Both the position numbers and the translations under genes were made by a program. From JANPBY01 sp963805505 (GTDB lineage Bacteria; Actinomycetota; Actinomycetes; DATJPE01), in assembly GCA_963805505.1 (NCBI GenBank), contig CAWDUP010000007.1, positions 992,001-1,056,000 on the forward strand: a stretch of 64,000 bases of DNA. The letters are read 5' to 3'. Numbering within the stretch: the stretch's first letter is position 1; every line of letters starts with the position of its first letter. Shown piece after piece: positions 16,875-24,398 of the stretch. The notes beneath the pieces were generated by a model. That model saw only the letters and a program-made list of their open reading frames with translations, had not been told where the DNA came from and ran no database searches.

Positions 16875-16906
16875 TCGGTAAGGAGCAGGGTCCGCCGCAT
16901 GGGCAT
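16865..16906 (-). CDS. Putative leucine leader peptide (13 aa) of leuS
   Basis: The short frame ATG at 16906 reads M-P-M-R-R-T-L-L-L-T-E-P-R, stop at 16865. Three consecutive Leu codons are CTG, CTC and CTT; CTT is rare in GC-rich genomes and would sense scarce leucyl-tRNA. A second in-frame ATG at 16900 gives an 11-residue version. TACGCT immediately precedes the first ATG; if it is a -10 box, transcription would start near the second ATG and make a leaderless message, but no good -35 is seen. It sits just after the upstream OctT-like gene (stop 16943) and before the two leader hairpins. Confidence 0.65.
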   Translation of the reverse strand: MPMRRTLLLTEPR

Positions 16907-16942
16907 AGCGTACCCACTCGCCGCGGCCGGCGGGCGAGGTGG

Positions 16943-17716
16943 CTAGCCGCTCTGCGCGACCGGGCCGTCTCCGCTCACAGACTGAAGGGCAGTAGCAGCG
17001 GCTCGACCCACCTGTGCGTGCACCTCCCAGGACCAGTGCAGGCCGTCCGGATTCCCGCTGCCGTCGCGCAAGGAGCCAGCCACGAGCGGGTCGAGGTCGA
17101 CGAAGGCCACGTCGTGAGTGGTCGCCCAGCGTCGGGCCGCGTCGACCGCCGGCGCGTGGTGGCGATGGGAGGGGTAGGTCGTGCCCGCATGCGGGCTTGG
17201 CCCTAGCAGCACGACGTTGATCCCGGGACGCCAGAACCGAGCCGCCTCAACGATGCGGGTGAGGTAGCCGTCGGTCGCTGCTTGGGGGAGCTGCCGCAGC
17301 CGTCCGCCGGTGGCCCGGATGACATGGGGCGCTGTGCGGGCATAGCCCGTACGCACCGCCCGACGCAGCGACCCCGGCCGGATGTAGGGGATCCCGTCTC
17401 GCAGCCAGGTCGGAACGGCCGCGGGGAGGTGGTCCATCTGGCCCACCCCGAGCAGCAGGGCGTCGGCCCGTGGCAGGAGCTCGCCCCAGACGCGGGGGTC
17501 CTTGGTCATGGCCCACCAGGCATCTCGAGCGGTCCAGCCGAGGCGGGCGACCAGGTCGGCCTGCCAGGGCGACCCGCCCGCCCGGTCCCCCAGCATCGCG
17601 GCGCACGTGTTCGGATAGAGCCGCGGATCGCTCGGCAGCTCGGGACCGGAAGGGCCGTGAAAGCTCAGCGAGTCGGCCAGCACGAGCAGGTGCTGGGAGG
17701 CAGCCGAATCACTCAC
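16943..17716 (-). CDS. SGNH/GDSL hydrolase, OctT-like (diglucosylglycerate octanoyltransferase family)
   Basis: 257 residues. Block I is LLVLADSLSFHGPSGPELPS (D-S nucleophile), LLLGVGQMDHLPAAVP corresponds to the GxxND block, and block V is GNPDGLHWSWEVHAQVG with the D-x-x-H pair. The conserved phrases LGWTARDAWWAMTKDPRVW and YIRPGSLRRAVR match what I recall of mycobacterial OctT, which octanoylates diglucosylglycerate during methylglucose lipopolysaccharide synthesis. A GpgP-like gene is 3 kb away, as in mycobacteria where octT and gpgP are neighbours. It overlaps the PPK2 gene by 8 bp. The acyl acceptor in this organism is inferred. Confidence 0.75.
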   Translation of the reverse strand: MSDSAASQHLLVLADSLSFHGPSGPELPSDPRLYPNTCAAMLGDRAGGSPWQADLVARLGWTARDAWWAMTKDPRVWGELLPRADALLLGVGQMDHLPAAVPTWLRDGIPYIRPGSLRRAVRTGYARTAPHVIRATGGRLRQLPQAATDGYLTRIVEAARFWRPGINVVLLGPSPHAGTTYPSHRHHAPAVDAARRWATTHDVAFVDLDPLVAGSLRDGSGNPDGLHWSWEVHAQVGRAAATALQSVSGDGPVAQSG

Positions 17717-18614
17717 TGTCGGAGGTGAGGGCCACCTTGGCCGCCGCCAAAGCGGTCAGGTGCTCGTCGTCCGGGGCTGGGTAGGCAAGGTTCATGGAGT
17801 CCAGCGTCGAGACGATGATGGAGGCGACCATCGCCCGCATGGCCCACTTCCGGTCTGCCGGGATCACATACCAAGGGGCCCGCTCGGTCGACGTCGCGTT
17901 GATCGCCTCCTCGAAGGCGTTCATGTAGGCCGGCCACAGCTTGCGCTCGTCGACGTCACCGCTGGAGAACTTCCAGTTCTTGGACGGGTCGTCGATGCGG
18001 TCGAGGAAGCGTTGTCGTTGTTCGTCCAAAGACACGTTCAGGAAGAATTTGACGATCCGGGTGCCACTGTTGGACAAGTGGTCCTCGAAGGCGTTGATGT
18101 CGTCGTATCGGCGCTCCCAGAAGGCGTTGCCCCTCTTCCCTGGCGGGAGCGGAAGATCGGCGAGGATCTCTGGGTGGACCTTCACGACGAGAACGTCCTC
18201 GTAGTAGGAGCGGTTGAAGATCCCGATCCTCCCGCGCGGGGGCATGGCCTTGGCGTGGCGCCACAAGAAGTCATGGGCCTTCTCCTCCTCCGACGGCACC
18301 TTGAACGAGGTGACCTCGCAGCCCTGCGGATTCACCCCGGACATCACATGCTTGATGGTGCTGTCCTTCCCCGCGGCGTCCATCGCCTGGAAGACGAGCA
18401 GCAGGGCGAAGCGGCTGTCCGCGTAGAACTTTCCCTGCAGCTCGGTCAGCTCCGCCTTCCGCGCCTTCAGGAACTCCTTTCCCGCAGGCTTGCGCTCCTC
18501 CTTCGCCAGCTCGGCGAAGACCGGCGGCAGCCACCTCGGATCGTGGTCACGAACCCGAAAGCGCTCGCCGGGCGACACCTTGAGTTGTTGGAGCGCAGTC
18601 TTGGACAGGGTCAC
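17709..18614 (-). CDS. Polyphosphate kinase 2 family protein
   Basis: 301 residues from GTG at 18614. Walker A is FQAMDAAGKDSTIKHVMSGV (residues ~75-94), the lid module is near WRHAKAMPPRGRIGIFNRSY, and Walker B follows in YYEDVLVVKVHPE. These are the PPK2 signatures. PPK2 enzymes use polyphosphate to phosphorylate nucleotides (class I NDP, class II NMP, class III both). The single domain and length suggest class I or III, but the class cannot be fixed by eye. Its last 8 bp overlap the OctT-like gene start, so the two are translationally coupled, an odd pairing whose meaning is unclear. Confidence 0.9.
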   Translation of the reverse strand: MTLSKTALQQLKVSPGERFRVRDHDPRWLPPVFAELAKEERKPAGKEFLKARKAELTELQGKFYADSRFALLLVFQAMDAAGKDSTIKHVMSGVNPQGCEVTSFKVPSEEEKAHDFLWRHAKAMPPRGRIGIFNRSYYEDVLVVKVHPEILADLPLPPGKRGNAFWERRYDDINAFEDHLSNSGTRIVKFFLNVSLDEQRQRFLDRIDDPSKNWKFSSGDVDERKLWPAYMNAFEEAINATSTERAPWYVIPADRKWAMRAMVASIIVSTLDSMNLAYPAPDDEHLTALAAAKVALTSDSE

Positions 18615-18711
18615 GCGATCCCCTTCGGCCGGGTCGTACCTCGAATGATCGCGACGTCGACGATCACGGGGCTCATCGTGGCACGCAGCCGAACGCCGGC
18701 CGCGCGAACGG

Positions 18712-19764
18712 TCAGCGGGACGGCTGCGACGGCCGAGATCCGATGTCTCGCCGCAGCGCCCGGCGCCGGTACATCTCCCGGTCGGCCGCAGCCAGCAGCG
18801 AGTCGAGGTCTCCGTCGTCCCAAGGAGCCAGCATGGCCGCGCCGGCGCTCACCGACGGCACCCAGACCTCAGGCGGCTGCGGGGGCTCAGCCTCGATCCA
18901 CTCGCGGAGCCGCCGCTCGAGGTCGAGGGGCGGCATGCCTGGGCCTTGGCCCACAACCACGAACTCGTCGCCACCCCAGCGGGCCACCAGGTCGCCAGCA
19001 CGCACCACGTGGCGCAGACCGTCGGCGACGGCGGCCAGCACGGAGTCCCCCGCGGCGTGACCGCCGGCATCGTTGGCCGCCTTGAGCCCGTCGACGTCGA
19101 CGAAGACCGCGCTCACCGCGTTTCCCGCCCTCCGTGCGGAGGCCACGATGGGGCGGCCGAGCAGCTCGAGCCCCCGACGGTTCAACAAGCTGGTGAGCAC
19201 ATCGTGAACGGCGGCATCCTCGGCCTGCTCGCGGGCCAGCTCGAGAGCATCCAGACTGCGTCGCCGCGCGGAGTTGACCAGGGCGGCGAGGAGCGTGGCC
19301 GCAACCATCCCCAGGGTCCAGTGGGCCAGGCGTGGGGCGTCCGCGGCGAAGACGGCGATCGTCACCTCCCAGATCAGCCAGCACCCGGCGACGACTCCCG
19401 CGAACCAGCGCGGATCCAGCAGTCCGGAGGCCAGGCCGACCACGACGATCATCAGGTTGCTCGTGGGCCAGAGCTCTCCGGCGAAGGCCAGGTGCACCAA
19501 AGTGTTGGCCGCGGCCAACAAGGCCACGGCCGCGGTGAGGGGATGCCCGAGGCCAGGCGGTACGCCGCTGCGCGTCACCCACACGAACAAGACAGCCAGG
19601 ACCAGTGCGGAACCGCAGGCAGCCGCGGTCATGCCCAAGGCAAAGTTCCCGGTCAGCAGGATCGGTTCGACGACTGCGACCAGCACGAACAGCGCGGCCA
19701 GCAGACCCGCCACTTCCGGCAGGGCAGCCGCCACGGCATCGTCGTACCGTCGGACCGCCGTCAC
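18712..19764 (-). CDS. Membrane diguanylate cyclase (GGDEF)
   Basis: 350 residues from GTG at 19764, which follows a run of G acting as ribosome binding site. Longer open-frame extension crosses tRNA-Ala and was rejected. Six to seven hydrophobic segments occupy residues ~10-165 (MASE-like sensor). The GGDEF domain covers ~185-345: VHDVLTSLLNRRGLELLGRP, VFVDVDGLKAANDAGGHAAG and the intact active loop RWGGDEFVVVG near 260. It should make c-di-GMP from two GTP at the membrane. No EAL domain follows. I see no RxxD inhibitory site five residues before the GGDEF loop. Signal input is unknown. Confidence 0.9.
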   Translation of the reverse strand: MTAVRRYDDAVAAALPEVAGLLAALFVLVAVVEPILLTGNFALGMTAAACGSALVLAVLFVWVTRSGVPPGLGHPLTAAVALLAAANTLVHLAFAGELWPTSNLMIVVVGLASGLLDPRWFAGVVAGCWLIWEVTIAVFAADAPRLAHWTLGMVAATLLAALVNSARRRSLDALELAREQAEDAAVHDVLTSLLNRRGLELLGRPIVASARRAGNAVSAVFVDVDGLKAANDAGGHAAGDSVLAAVADGLRHVVRAGDLVARWGGDEFVVVGQGPGMPPLDLERRLREWIEAEPPQPPEVWVPSVSAGAAMLAPWDDGDLDSLLAAADREMYRRRALRRDIGSRPSQPSR

Positions 19765-19919
19765 CCCCCCAGCATCGGCTCGTTTGCGGACGCCCTTGAT
19801 GCTTGCGACCCGTCTCGAGGCAACACTGTGACAGTCTGCGCTGGGTCGGTCGGAGGCGCGGCCTGAGGGTTCGATGCGCCGGCGACTCGTGACCAGCGGG
19901 CAGAGCGCTCGTCTCGACC

Positions 19920-19995
19920 TGGTGGAGCTACGGGGATTCGAACCCCGGACCTTCTGCATGCCATGCAGACGCGCTACCAACTGCGCCATAGCCCC
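19920..19995 (-). tRNA. tRNA-Ala (anticodon GGC)
   Basis: Minus-strand sequence begins GGGGCTATGGCGCAGTTGG and ends with the T-arm GGGGTTCGAATCCCCG and acceptor TAGCTCC-A. The anticodon stem TCTGC/GCAGA holds loop ATGGCAT, so the anticodon is GGC. CCA is encoded (19922-19920). The mature body without CCA is 19923-19995. Confidence 0.96.
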
Positions 19996-20066
19996 AAGAC
20001 CGCCGGCCATGACCGACGATGGTCAGGATAGCCGCTCCCAGCACTCAGACCGAAACCGGCCGACCC

Positions 20067-20720
20067 TCAGACGTCGTCCCCGACGACCGGCTCGGGGAGC
20101 GTCCCGGCGTTGTGCTCGGCCAGCCGCCACGCACCGTCGCTGGTCTCCTCGAGCACCGACCAGGAGCAGTTCGCCAGGCCGCCGAATACATCCCAGTGCT
20201 CGACCGGCAGGCCGATCAAGGTGCCGATCACCGAGCGGGCGGTGCCGCCGTGGGTGACGACGACGAGCACCTCACCTGGGCCCAACGCTTGGAGAGCGCG
20301 GCGAACGACCGCCGCCGCGCGCGCACCGACCTCGGACCGGCGCTCACCCGTACGGCCGGCCGGCAGGTCGGCGCCCTGCCGCCAGGCGTCGAATGCAGCA
20401 AGGTCCGCGCCGGCCGCCATCTGCGCGCCCGTGAGGCCCTGCCACTCACCTCCGTGAGTCTCCCGCAGGCCCGCATCAAAGGTCGCCGTCAGTCCGGTGA
20501 GCCCCACTAACGGTTCGACCGTCGCTCTCGCCCGACTCAGGTCGGAGCTGAGCACCATCGCGGGTGGCAGGCCGGCCAGCAGGGTCGCCGCCCTCCGCGC
20601 CTGCTCCACACCGACCTGGTCGAGCTCGACGTCGAGCTGGCCCTGAAATCGACCTTCCGTGTTCCATGCCGTGCGACCGTGGCGCCACAAGACAACGCGG
20701 CGCGGACCGGGTGCGGTCAC
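20067..20720 (-). CDS. Histidine phosphatase, GpgP-like (glucosyl-3-phosphoglycerate phosphatase family)
   Basis: 217 residues from GTG at 20720, which overlaps the rsfS stop (GTGA). The catalytic phosphohistidine motif is VVLWRHGRTAWNTEGRFQGQ at residues 9-28, the acid residue lies in LRETHGGEWQGLTG, and the second His in LVVVTHGGTARS near 165. This is a cofactor-independent phosphoglycerate-mutase-like phosphatase. In mycobacteria the gene next to rsfS is gpgP, which dephosphorylates glucosyl-3-phosphoglycerate, and the same synteny here supports that assignment. The partner GpgS is not in the window, so the substrate is inference. Confidence 0.8.
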   Translation of the reverse strand: MTAPGPRRVVLWRHGRTAWNTEGRFQGQLDVELDQVGVEQARRAATLLAGLPPAMVLSSDLSRARATVEPLVGLTGLTATFDAGLRETHGGEWQGLTGAQMAAGADLAAFDAWRQGADLPAGRTGERRSEVGARAAAVVRRALQALGPGEVLVVVTHGGTARSVIGTLIGLPVEHWDVFGGLANCSWSVLEETSDGAWRLAEHNAGTLPEPVVGDDV

Positions 20721-21118
20721 GCCTCGGCTCTGTGCACAGCGCTCTTGGGGGCGTTGACGTCGGTGGGTAGCGCGATCACCGGGCAGTCCCTCCACAGCCG
20801 CTCGAGGGAGTAGAACACTCGCTCTTCGGCGTGCTGGACGTGGATCACGACGTCGAGGTAGTCCAGGAGCACCCATCGGCCCTCGCGGGCGCCTTCGCGA
20901 CGCGTGGGCTTGACTGCATGCTCGACGCGCAGCCGCTCCTCGATGGCGTCGACGATGGCCGAGACCTGACGATCGTTCGGCGCCGAGCAGAGCAAGAAGG
21001 CGTCGGTGATGGCGAGCTGTTCGGACACGTCGAAGGCGATGATGTGCTCGCCGAACTTGTCGGCGGCGGCCTCCGCGGCGGAGGTGATGAGGGCGATGGA
21101 CTCAGGTGCTGCGCTCAC
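20717..21118 (-). CDS. rsfS: Ribosomal silencing factor RsfS
   Basis: 133 residues from GTG at 21118. Core motifs: KFGEHIIAFDVSEQLAITDA with FLLCSAPNDRQVSAIVDAIE, then REGAREGRWVLLDYLDVVIH and VQHAEERVFYSLERLW. These match the RsfS/DUF143 fold that binds ribosomal protein L14 and blocks 30S-50S joining during starvation. It lies between the nadD/LytR_C pair and the gpgP-like gene, the standard actinobacterial order, and overlaps gpgP by 4 bp. A perfect GACCCT-CT-AGGGTC dyad in the 95-bp upstream gap could be an operator or terminator element. Confidence 0.95.
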   Translation of the reverse strand: MSAAPESIALITSAAEAAADKFGEHIIAFDVSEQLAITDAFLLCSAPNDRQVSAIVDAIEERLRVEHAVKPTRREGAREGRWVLLDYLDVVIHVQHAEERVFYSLERLWRDCPVIALPTDVNAPKSAVHRAEA

Positions 21119-21197
21119 GTGGTGGCTTCCCGTACGGCGAAATCGGACCCTCTAGGGTCTCACGGTTCGACGGATGACCCGGGGCGCGCACGCGTCA

Positions 21198-21220
21198 GCC
21201 CTGAGCAGGTGGCTCAGGGC
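21198..21220 (-). terminator. Hairpin at the stop of the LytR_C gene
   Basis: GCCCTGAGC-AGGTG-GCTCAGGGC is a perfect 9-bp stem that includes the LytR_C stop codon (21214-21216). It lies just upstream of rsfS on the same strand. There is no U-tract. It probably separates nadD/LytR_C transcription from rsfS. Confidence 0.5.
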
Positions 21221-22602
21221 GTCTTCTTGGGGTTGTAGTCCTTGCCCAGGATCACGACCACGTCAGCGACGCTCTGGCCCTGGCTGGTCAGCCGCACCGC
21301 AGAGTCAGGCAGACCCAACGCCGTGGCGATCGCCGCTCCCTCGGCGCGCTTGGCTGCAGTGCTCTCGGTGATGAGCACGAGCGACTTCGGCGTACCGAAC
21401 TTCGCGGCGTTGCCGCCCGCGACGTAGGTGAACCCGTCGGCGACCAGCCGGTCACGGGCGCTGGACCCCAGGCCGGGCGTACCGACGCCGTTCTGCACGA
21501 GCACGCGTACGTCGCCGCCCGGGCGTGACGCGGCTTTGGAGCCGGCCAGCAGGTCGTCGACCAGCTCCCCAGCAGCGGACTGGTCCACCCCGACCGACGG
21601 CTGGCTGTCGCCGGCGTCGATCACCGACACGGGCAGCGTCCGGTGCACCACCGAGGTCGATGCCTCGGCGGACCGGAGCGCCGCGAGCATGCCGGGCAAT
21701 GCGTCAGGGACGTTCGACACTGATCCAGCTCCGAGGCTGCCCAGCGACAGGGTCACCTGGCCGGGATCGGTGGAGAGTCCGTCGAGGGCAGCCGATAGGA
21801 CCGCATCGAGGCGGGCGAGGCGGCTCTCTTCCGGCTCACCCTTGCCGAGGAAGGCCGCGTAGACCGCGGCCGAAGCCCCGTCGAGGGTCTGGGTGCCGGC
21901 GGGGATCAGAATGACCTGACCGCCACCCTGCCCCGGACCGGTGACATCGGTGTCGACGTCGACGGTCACTCCCCCGGCCGCGTCGACCATGGCGGCCAGC
22001 GCCTCCGAGGAGAGCTCCCAGGTGCCGTCGACGGTGATGCCGAGGGTGTCGGCGAGCGCGTTGGCCGCCCGAGCCGGATCGGGCAGGCTCGCAGCTTCGG
22101 CCAGGGTCATCGGACCGAAGCCCGCCACGTCGACGACCAGCTTCGACGGGATCAGCACGACCGCGCCGTCGCCGGATGCCGGGTCTGAGGCCAGCAGCGC
22201 CATCCCGGTGACCGTCGGGTCACCGATCTTGAGCAGGACGGTGGATTGGGACCGCCCCGGCGTCACCGCACCGGGCTGTTCGCCAGCTGGTGAACGGCCG
22301 ACCACGTAGGCGACGACGAGAGCGAGCACGACGACGGCGGCGCCGGCCGAGACGGCCAAGCGGCGTCGACGCTCGCGTCGCTTCCGCTCGGCCCGAGCCG
22401 CGTTGCGAGCACCGGTCGAGGCCCCAGCAGGCAGTACGGCAGTGGCCGAGGCGTGGGCCGGGCGCTCCAGCAGGCCGGTGGCCGTACCCGCGACCGATCC
22501 CGTAGCCGCAGCTGAGGGTGGTGCTGCGTGCTTGGACGGGGCCGCAGTACCGCTGGGAAGGGTTGCCGCGGCCCCCTTGGGCTTGGCCCGCTTGCCACTC
22601 AC
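21214..22602 (-). CDS. LytR C-terminal-domain (LytR_C) membrane protein with LCP-like middle
   Basis: 462 residues from ATG-type start at 22602, overlapping the nadD stop by 4 bp. An Ala/Thr-rich cytoplasmic tail of ~85 residues ends in RRERRRRL before one transmembrane span (AVSAGAAVVVLALVVAYVVG). The extracytoplasmic middle (~125-310) resembles an LCP domain: AAMVDAAGGVTVDVDTDV and LDGASAAVYAAFLGKGEPEE. The C-terminal ~100 residues are LytR_C: VRVLVQNGVGTPGLGSSARD. LCP enzymes attach glycopolymers to peptidoglycan. The usual Arg-rich LCP active-site positions are not obvious here, so a regulatory or degenerate LCP role is possible. Confidence 0.8.
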   Translation of the reverse strand: MSGKRAKPKGAAATLPSGTAAPSKHAAPPSAAATGSVAGTATGLLERPAHASATAVLPAGASTGARNAARAERKRRERRRRLAVSAGAAVVVLALVVAYVVGRSPAGEQPGAVTPGRSQSTVLLKIGDPTVTGMALLASDPASGDGAVVLIPSKLVVDVAGFGPMTLAEAASLPDPARAANALADTLGITVDGTWELSSEALAAMVDAAGGVTVDVDTDVTGPGQGGGQVILIPAGTQTLDGASAAVYAAFLGKGEPEESRLARLDAVLSAALDGLSTDPGQVTLSLGSLGAGSVSNVPDALPGMLAALRSAEASTSVVHRTLPVSVIDAGDSQPSVGVDQSAAGELVDDLLAGSKAASRPGGDVRVLVQNGVGTPGLGSSARDRLVADGFTYVAGGNAAKFGTPKSLVLITESTAAKRAEGAAIATALGLPDSAVRLTSQGQSVADVVVILGKDYNPKKTP

Positions 22603-23198
22603 TGATCGCTCCCGCGGTAGAGGCCACGCTTGTGTACGTACTGGACGACTCCGTCCGGCACCAGGTACCAGATCGGCAGGTTCTGCTCGATTCTTTCGCG
22701 ACAGTCGGTACTTGATATTGCGAGCGCCGGCACCTCGACCAGGCTGACCCCGCCGATCGGCAGGCCCGGGTCGGACAAGACATGGCCAGGGCGGGTCACT
22801 CCGACGAAGTGCGCCAGGGCGACAGCCTCGTCGGCATCGCGCCAGGTGAGGATCTGTCCTAAGGCGTCGGCGCCGGTGATGAAGAAGAGGTCCCAGTCGG
22901 GGCCACGTTCGGCCCGCAGGTCACGCAGGGTGTCGACGGTGTAGGTCGGGCCAGCGCGATCGATGTCGATCCGGCTCACCGAGAACCGCGGATTGGACGC
23001 CGTCGCGATGACCGTCATGAGGTAGCGGTCCTCGCCCGCGGTCACCTCGCGCTCGAGCTTTTGCCACGGCTGGCCAGTCGGGACGAAGACGACCTCTTCC
23101 AGGGAGAACCGCTCCGCGACCTCGCTCGCGGCGACGAGGTGGCCGTGATGGATGGGGTCGAAGGTGCCACCCATCACACCGAGCCGTCGGGTCGCCAC
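22599..23198 (-). CDS. nadD: Nicotinate-nucleotide adenylyltransferase
   Basis: 199 residues from GTG at 23198. The nucleotidyltransferase motif LGVMGGTFDPIHHGHLVAAS at residues 6-25 contains the GxFDPxHxGH core, and ISSTDCRERI near 172 is the ISSTxIR motif. NadD adenylylates nicotinate mononucleotide to give deamido-NAD in NAD synthesis, in the cytoplasm. It overlaps the LytR_C gene by 4 bp and precedes rsfS, the conserved nadD-rsfS neighbourhood. A 52-residue membrane protein gene lies just upstream on the same strand. Confidence 0.96.
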   Translation of the reverse strand: MATRRLGVMGGTFDPIHHGHLVAASEVAERFSLEEVVFVPTGQPWQKLEREVTAGEDRYLMTVIATASNPRFSVSRIDIDRAGPTYTVDTLRDLRAERGPDWDLFFITGADALGQILTWRDADEAVALAHFVGVTRPGHVLSDPGLPIGGVSLVEVPALAISSTDCRERIEQNLPIWYLVPDGVVQYVHKRGLYRGSDQ

Positions 23199-23259
23199 CG
23201 TCAGACGGTAGCCCGCCCGGCGGTGATCGGCCGGGAGGCGCTCAGCGGTCGGGAGGCGA

Positions 23260-23418
23260 TCAGCGGTCGCGGTTGAAGCGGGTCACCACGAACAGCAGCA
23301 CGAGCAGCGCTCCCAGCGCGAGCCCGCCCGTGACCCACGGGGGAACCCGGATGGTGTCCGCCTCACCAGGAACGACGTGCGCGACCCACGTGACCGCGCT
23401 GAGTGCCTCACCAGTCAT
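23260..23418 (-). CDS. Small single-pass membrane protein (52 aa)
   Basis: Open frame from ATG at 23418 to TGA at 23260: MTGEALSAVTWVAHVVPGEA, a short Pro-containing loop, then one transmembrane helix GGLALGALLVLLFVVTRFNR ending in DR. The membrane span followed by positive charge gives a clear N-out/C-in pattern. It sits 61 bp upstream of nadD on the same strand. A near-identical 20-bp direct repeat (GGGAGGCG-TCAGCGGTCG, about 23234-23270) spans its 3' end. Small membrane proteins at this position next to nadD are familiar in actinobacteria, but the function is unknown. Confidence 0.72.
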   Translation of the reverse strand: MTGEALSAVTWVAHVVPGEADTIRVPPWVTGGLALGALLVLLFVVTRFNRDR

Positions 23419-23523
23419 GCCCGGAGCCTAGAGCACCGTCTGGGAAGATCCACCGAAGGTCGGCAATCTGCCACCGATCCGGCGCGGGGGCGCACCATCT
23501 GTGGACAAGAGCAAGGAGCACTC

Positions 23524-24381
23524 ATGCGAGTGGCGTTTCTGGGGACCGGCCGCATGGGGCTGCCGATGGCTCGCCACGTGCTCGAGGCCGGGCACGAGTT
23601 GGTGACCTGGAACCGTACGGCTGACCGGGCTGCCCCGCTGGTCGCTGCGGGCGCCACGTCGGCGGCCACCCCGGCCGACGCTTCGGCGGAGGCCGAGGTG
23701 ATCGTCCTCGCGCTGTTCGGGCCGGACTCAGTGCGTTCGGTCCTCGACGGCCCCGACGGGGTCCTGGCCGGCGCCGTCGACGGGGCCCTGGTCCTCGACA
23801 CGACGACGATCGGACCCAGTGACGCGCGGGGGTTCGAGGCCCTGGCCAAGCAGCACGGCCTTCGGTACGTCGATGCCCCGTTGTTCGGGTCGATCGAGCC
23901 CGCCGAGGCCGGCACGCTGGCGACGTACGTGGGCGGATCGGTCGAGGACGTCGCAGTCGCCCGCGCCGTCCTCGACTGCTGGTGCGATCCGGCCCAGGTC
24001 ACCCATGTCGGCCCGGTCGGCGCGGGCGCGGCCGTCAAGGTCGTTCGCAACATGGCCCATGGCATCGCCACGGCGGGCATCGGCGAGTGCCTCCGGCTGG
24101 CCGCCGACCTCGGCGTCCCCCGCGACCTGGCGCTGGAGGCTGTCTCCAACGGCCCGTTCTCCTGGACCTACGGCTGGCGCGGCCGCGAGATAGCCGAGCG
24201 CGACCACACCACCGTGGTGTTCAGCCTCGACCTGATGACCAAGGACCTCGCGCTCGCCGTGCAGGAGGCCGCCCGGCCGATGCCGGTTTCCGTTGCCGCG
24301 CTCGAGCAGGCGCAGGCCGCCCAGGCTGCCGGGCGTGGCTCGGAGGACTACGGCGCCCTCGCCGACTACGTCGAAGGCTGA
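23524..24381 (+). CDS. NAD(P)-dependent beta-hydroxyacid dehydrogenase-like oxidoreductase
   Basis: 285 residues from ATG at 23524, with AAGGAGCACTC as ribosome binding site; upstream frame extension was rejected. The Rossmann motif VAFLGTGRMGLPMARHVLEA (GxGxMG) is at residues 3-22. Substrate and catalytic segments are DAPLFGSIEPAEAGTLATYV and GAGAAVKVVRNM with the catalytic Lys near 173. This is the 3-hydroxyisobutyrate dehydrogenase/6PGDH-like superfamily. It stands alone on the plus strand, convergent with proA 17 bp away, so it is probably a separate unit. The substrate cannot be read from the sequence. Confidence 0.88.
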   Translation: MRVAFLGTGRMGLPMARHVLEAGHELVTWNRTADRAAPLVAAGATSAATPADASAEAEVIVLALFGPDSVRSVLDGPDGVLAGAVDGALVLDTTTIGPSDARGFEALAKQHGLRYVDAPLFGSIEPAEAGTLATYVGGSVEDVAVARAVLDCWCDPAQVTHVGPVGAGAAVKVVRNMAHGIATAGIGECLRLAADLGVPRDLALEAVSNGPFSWTYGWRGREIAERDHTTVVFSLDLMTKDLALAVQEAARPMPVSVAALEQAQAAQAAGRGSEDYGALADYVEG

Positions 24382-24398
24382 CTGCCACCTGCCGGCTG

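Noticed and set aside
19765..20010. N-terminal extension of the diguanylate cyclase frame
   Set aside because: It reads through tRNA-Ala antisense and has no conserved residues; GTG at 19764 with a G-rich ribosome binding site fits better.
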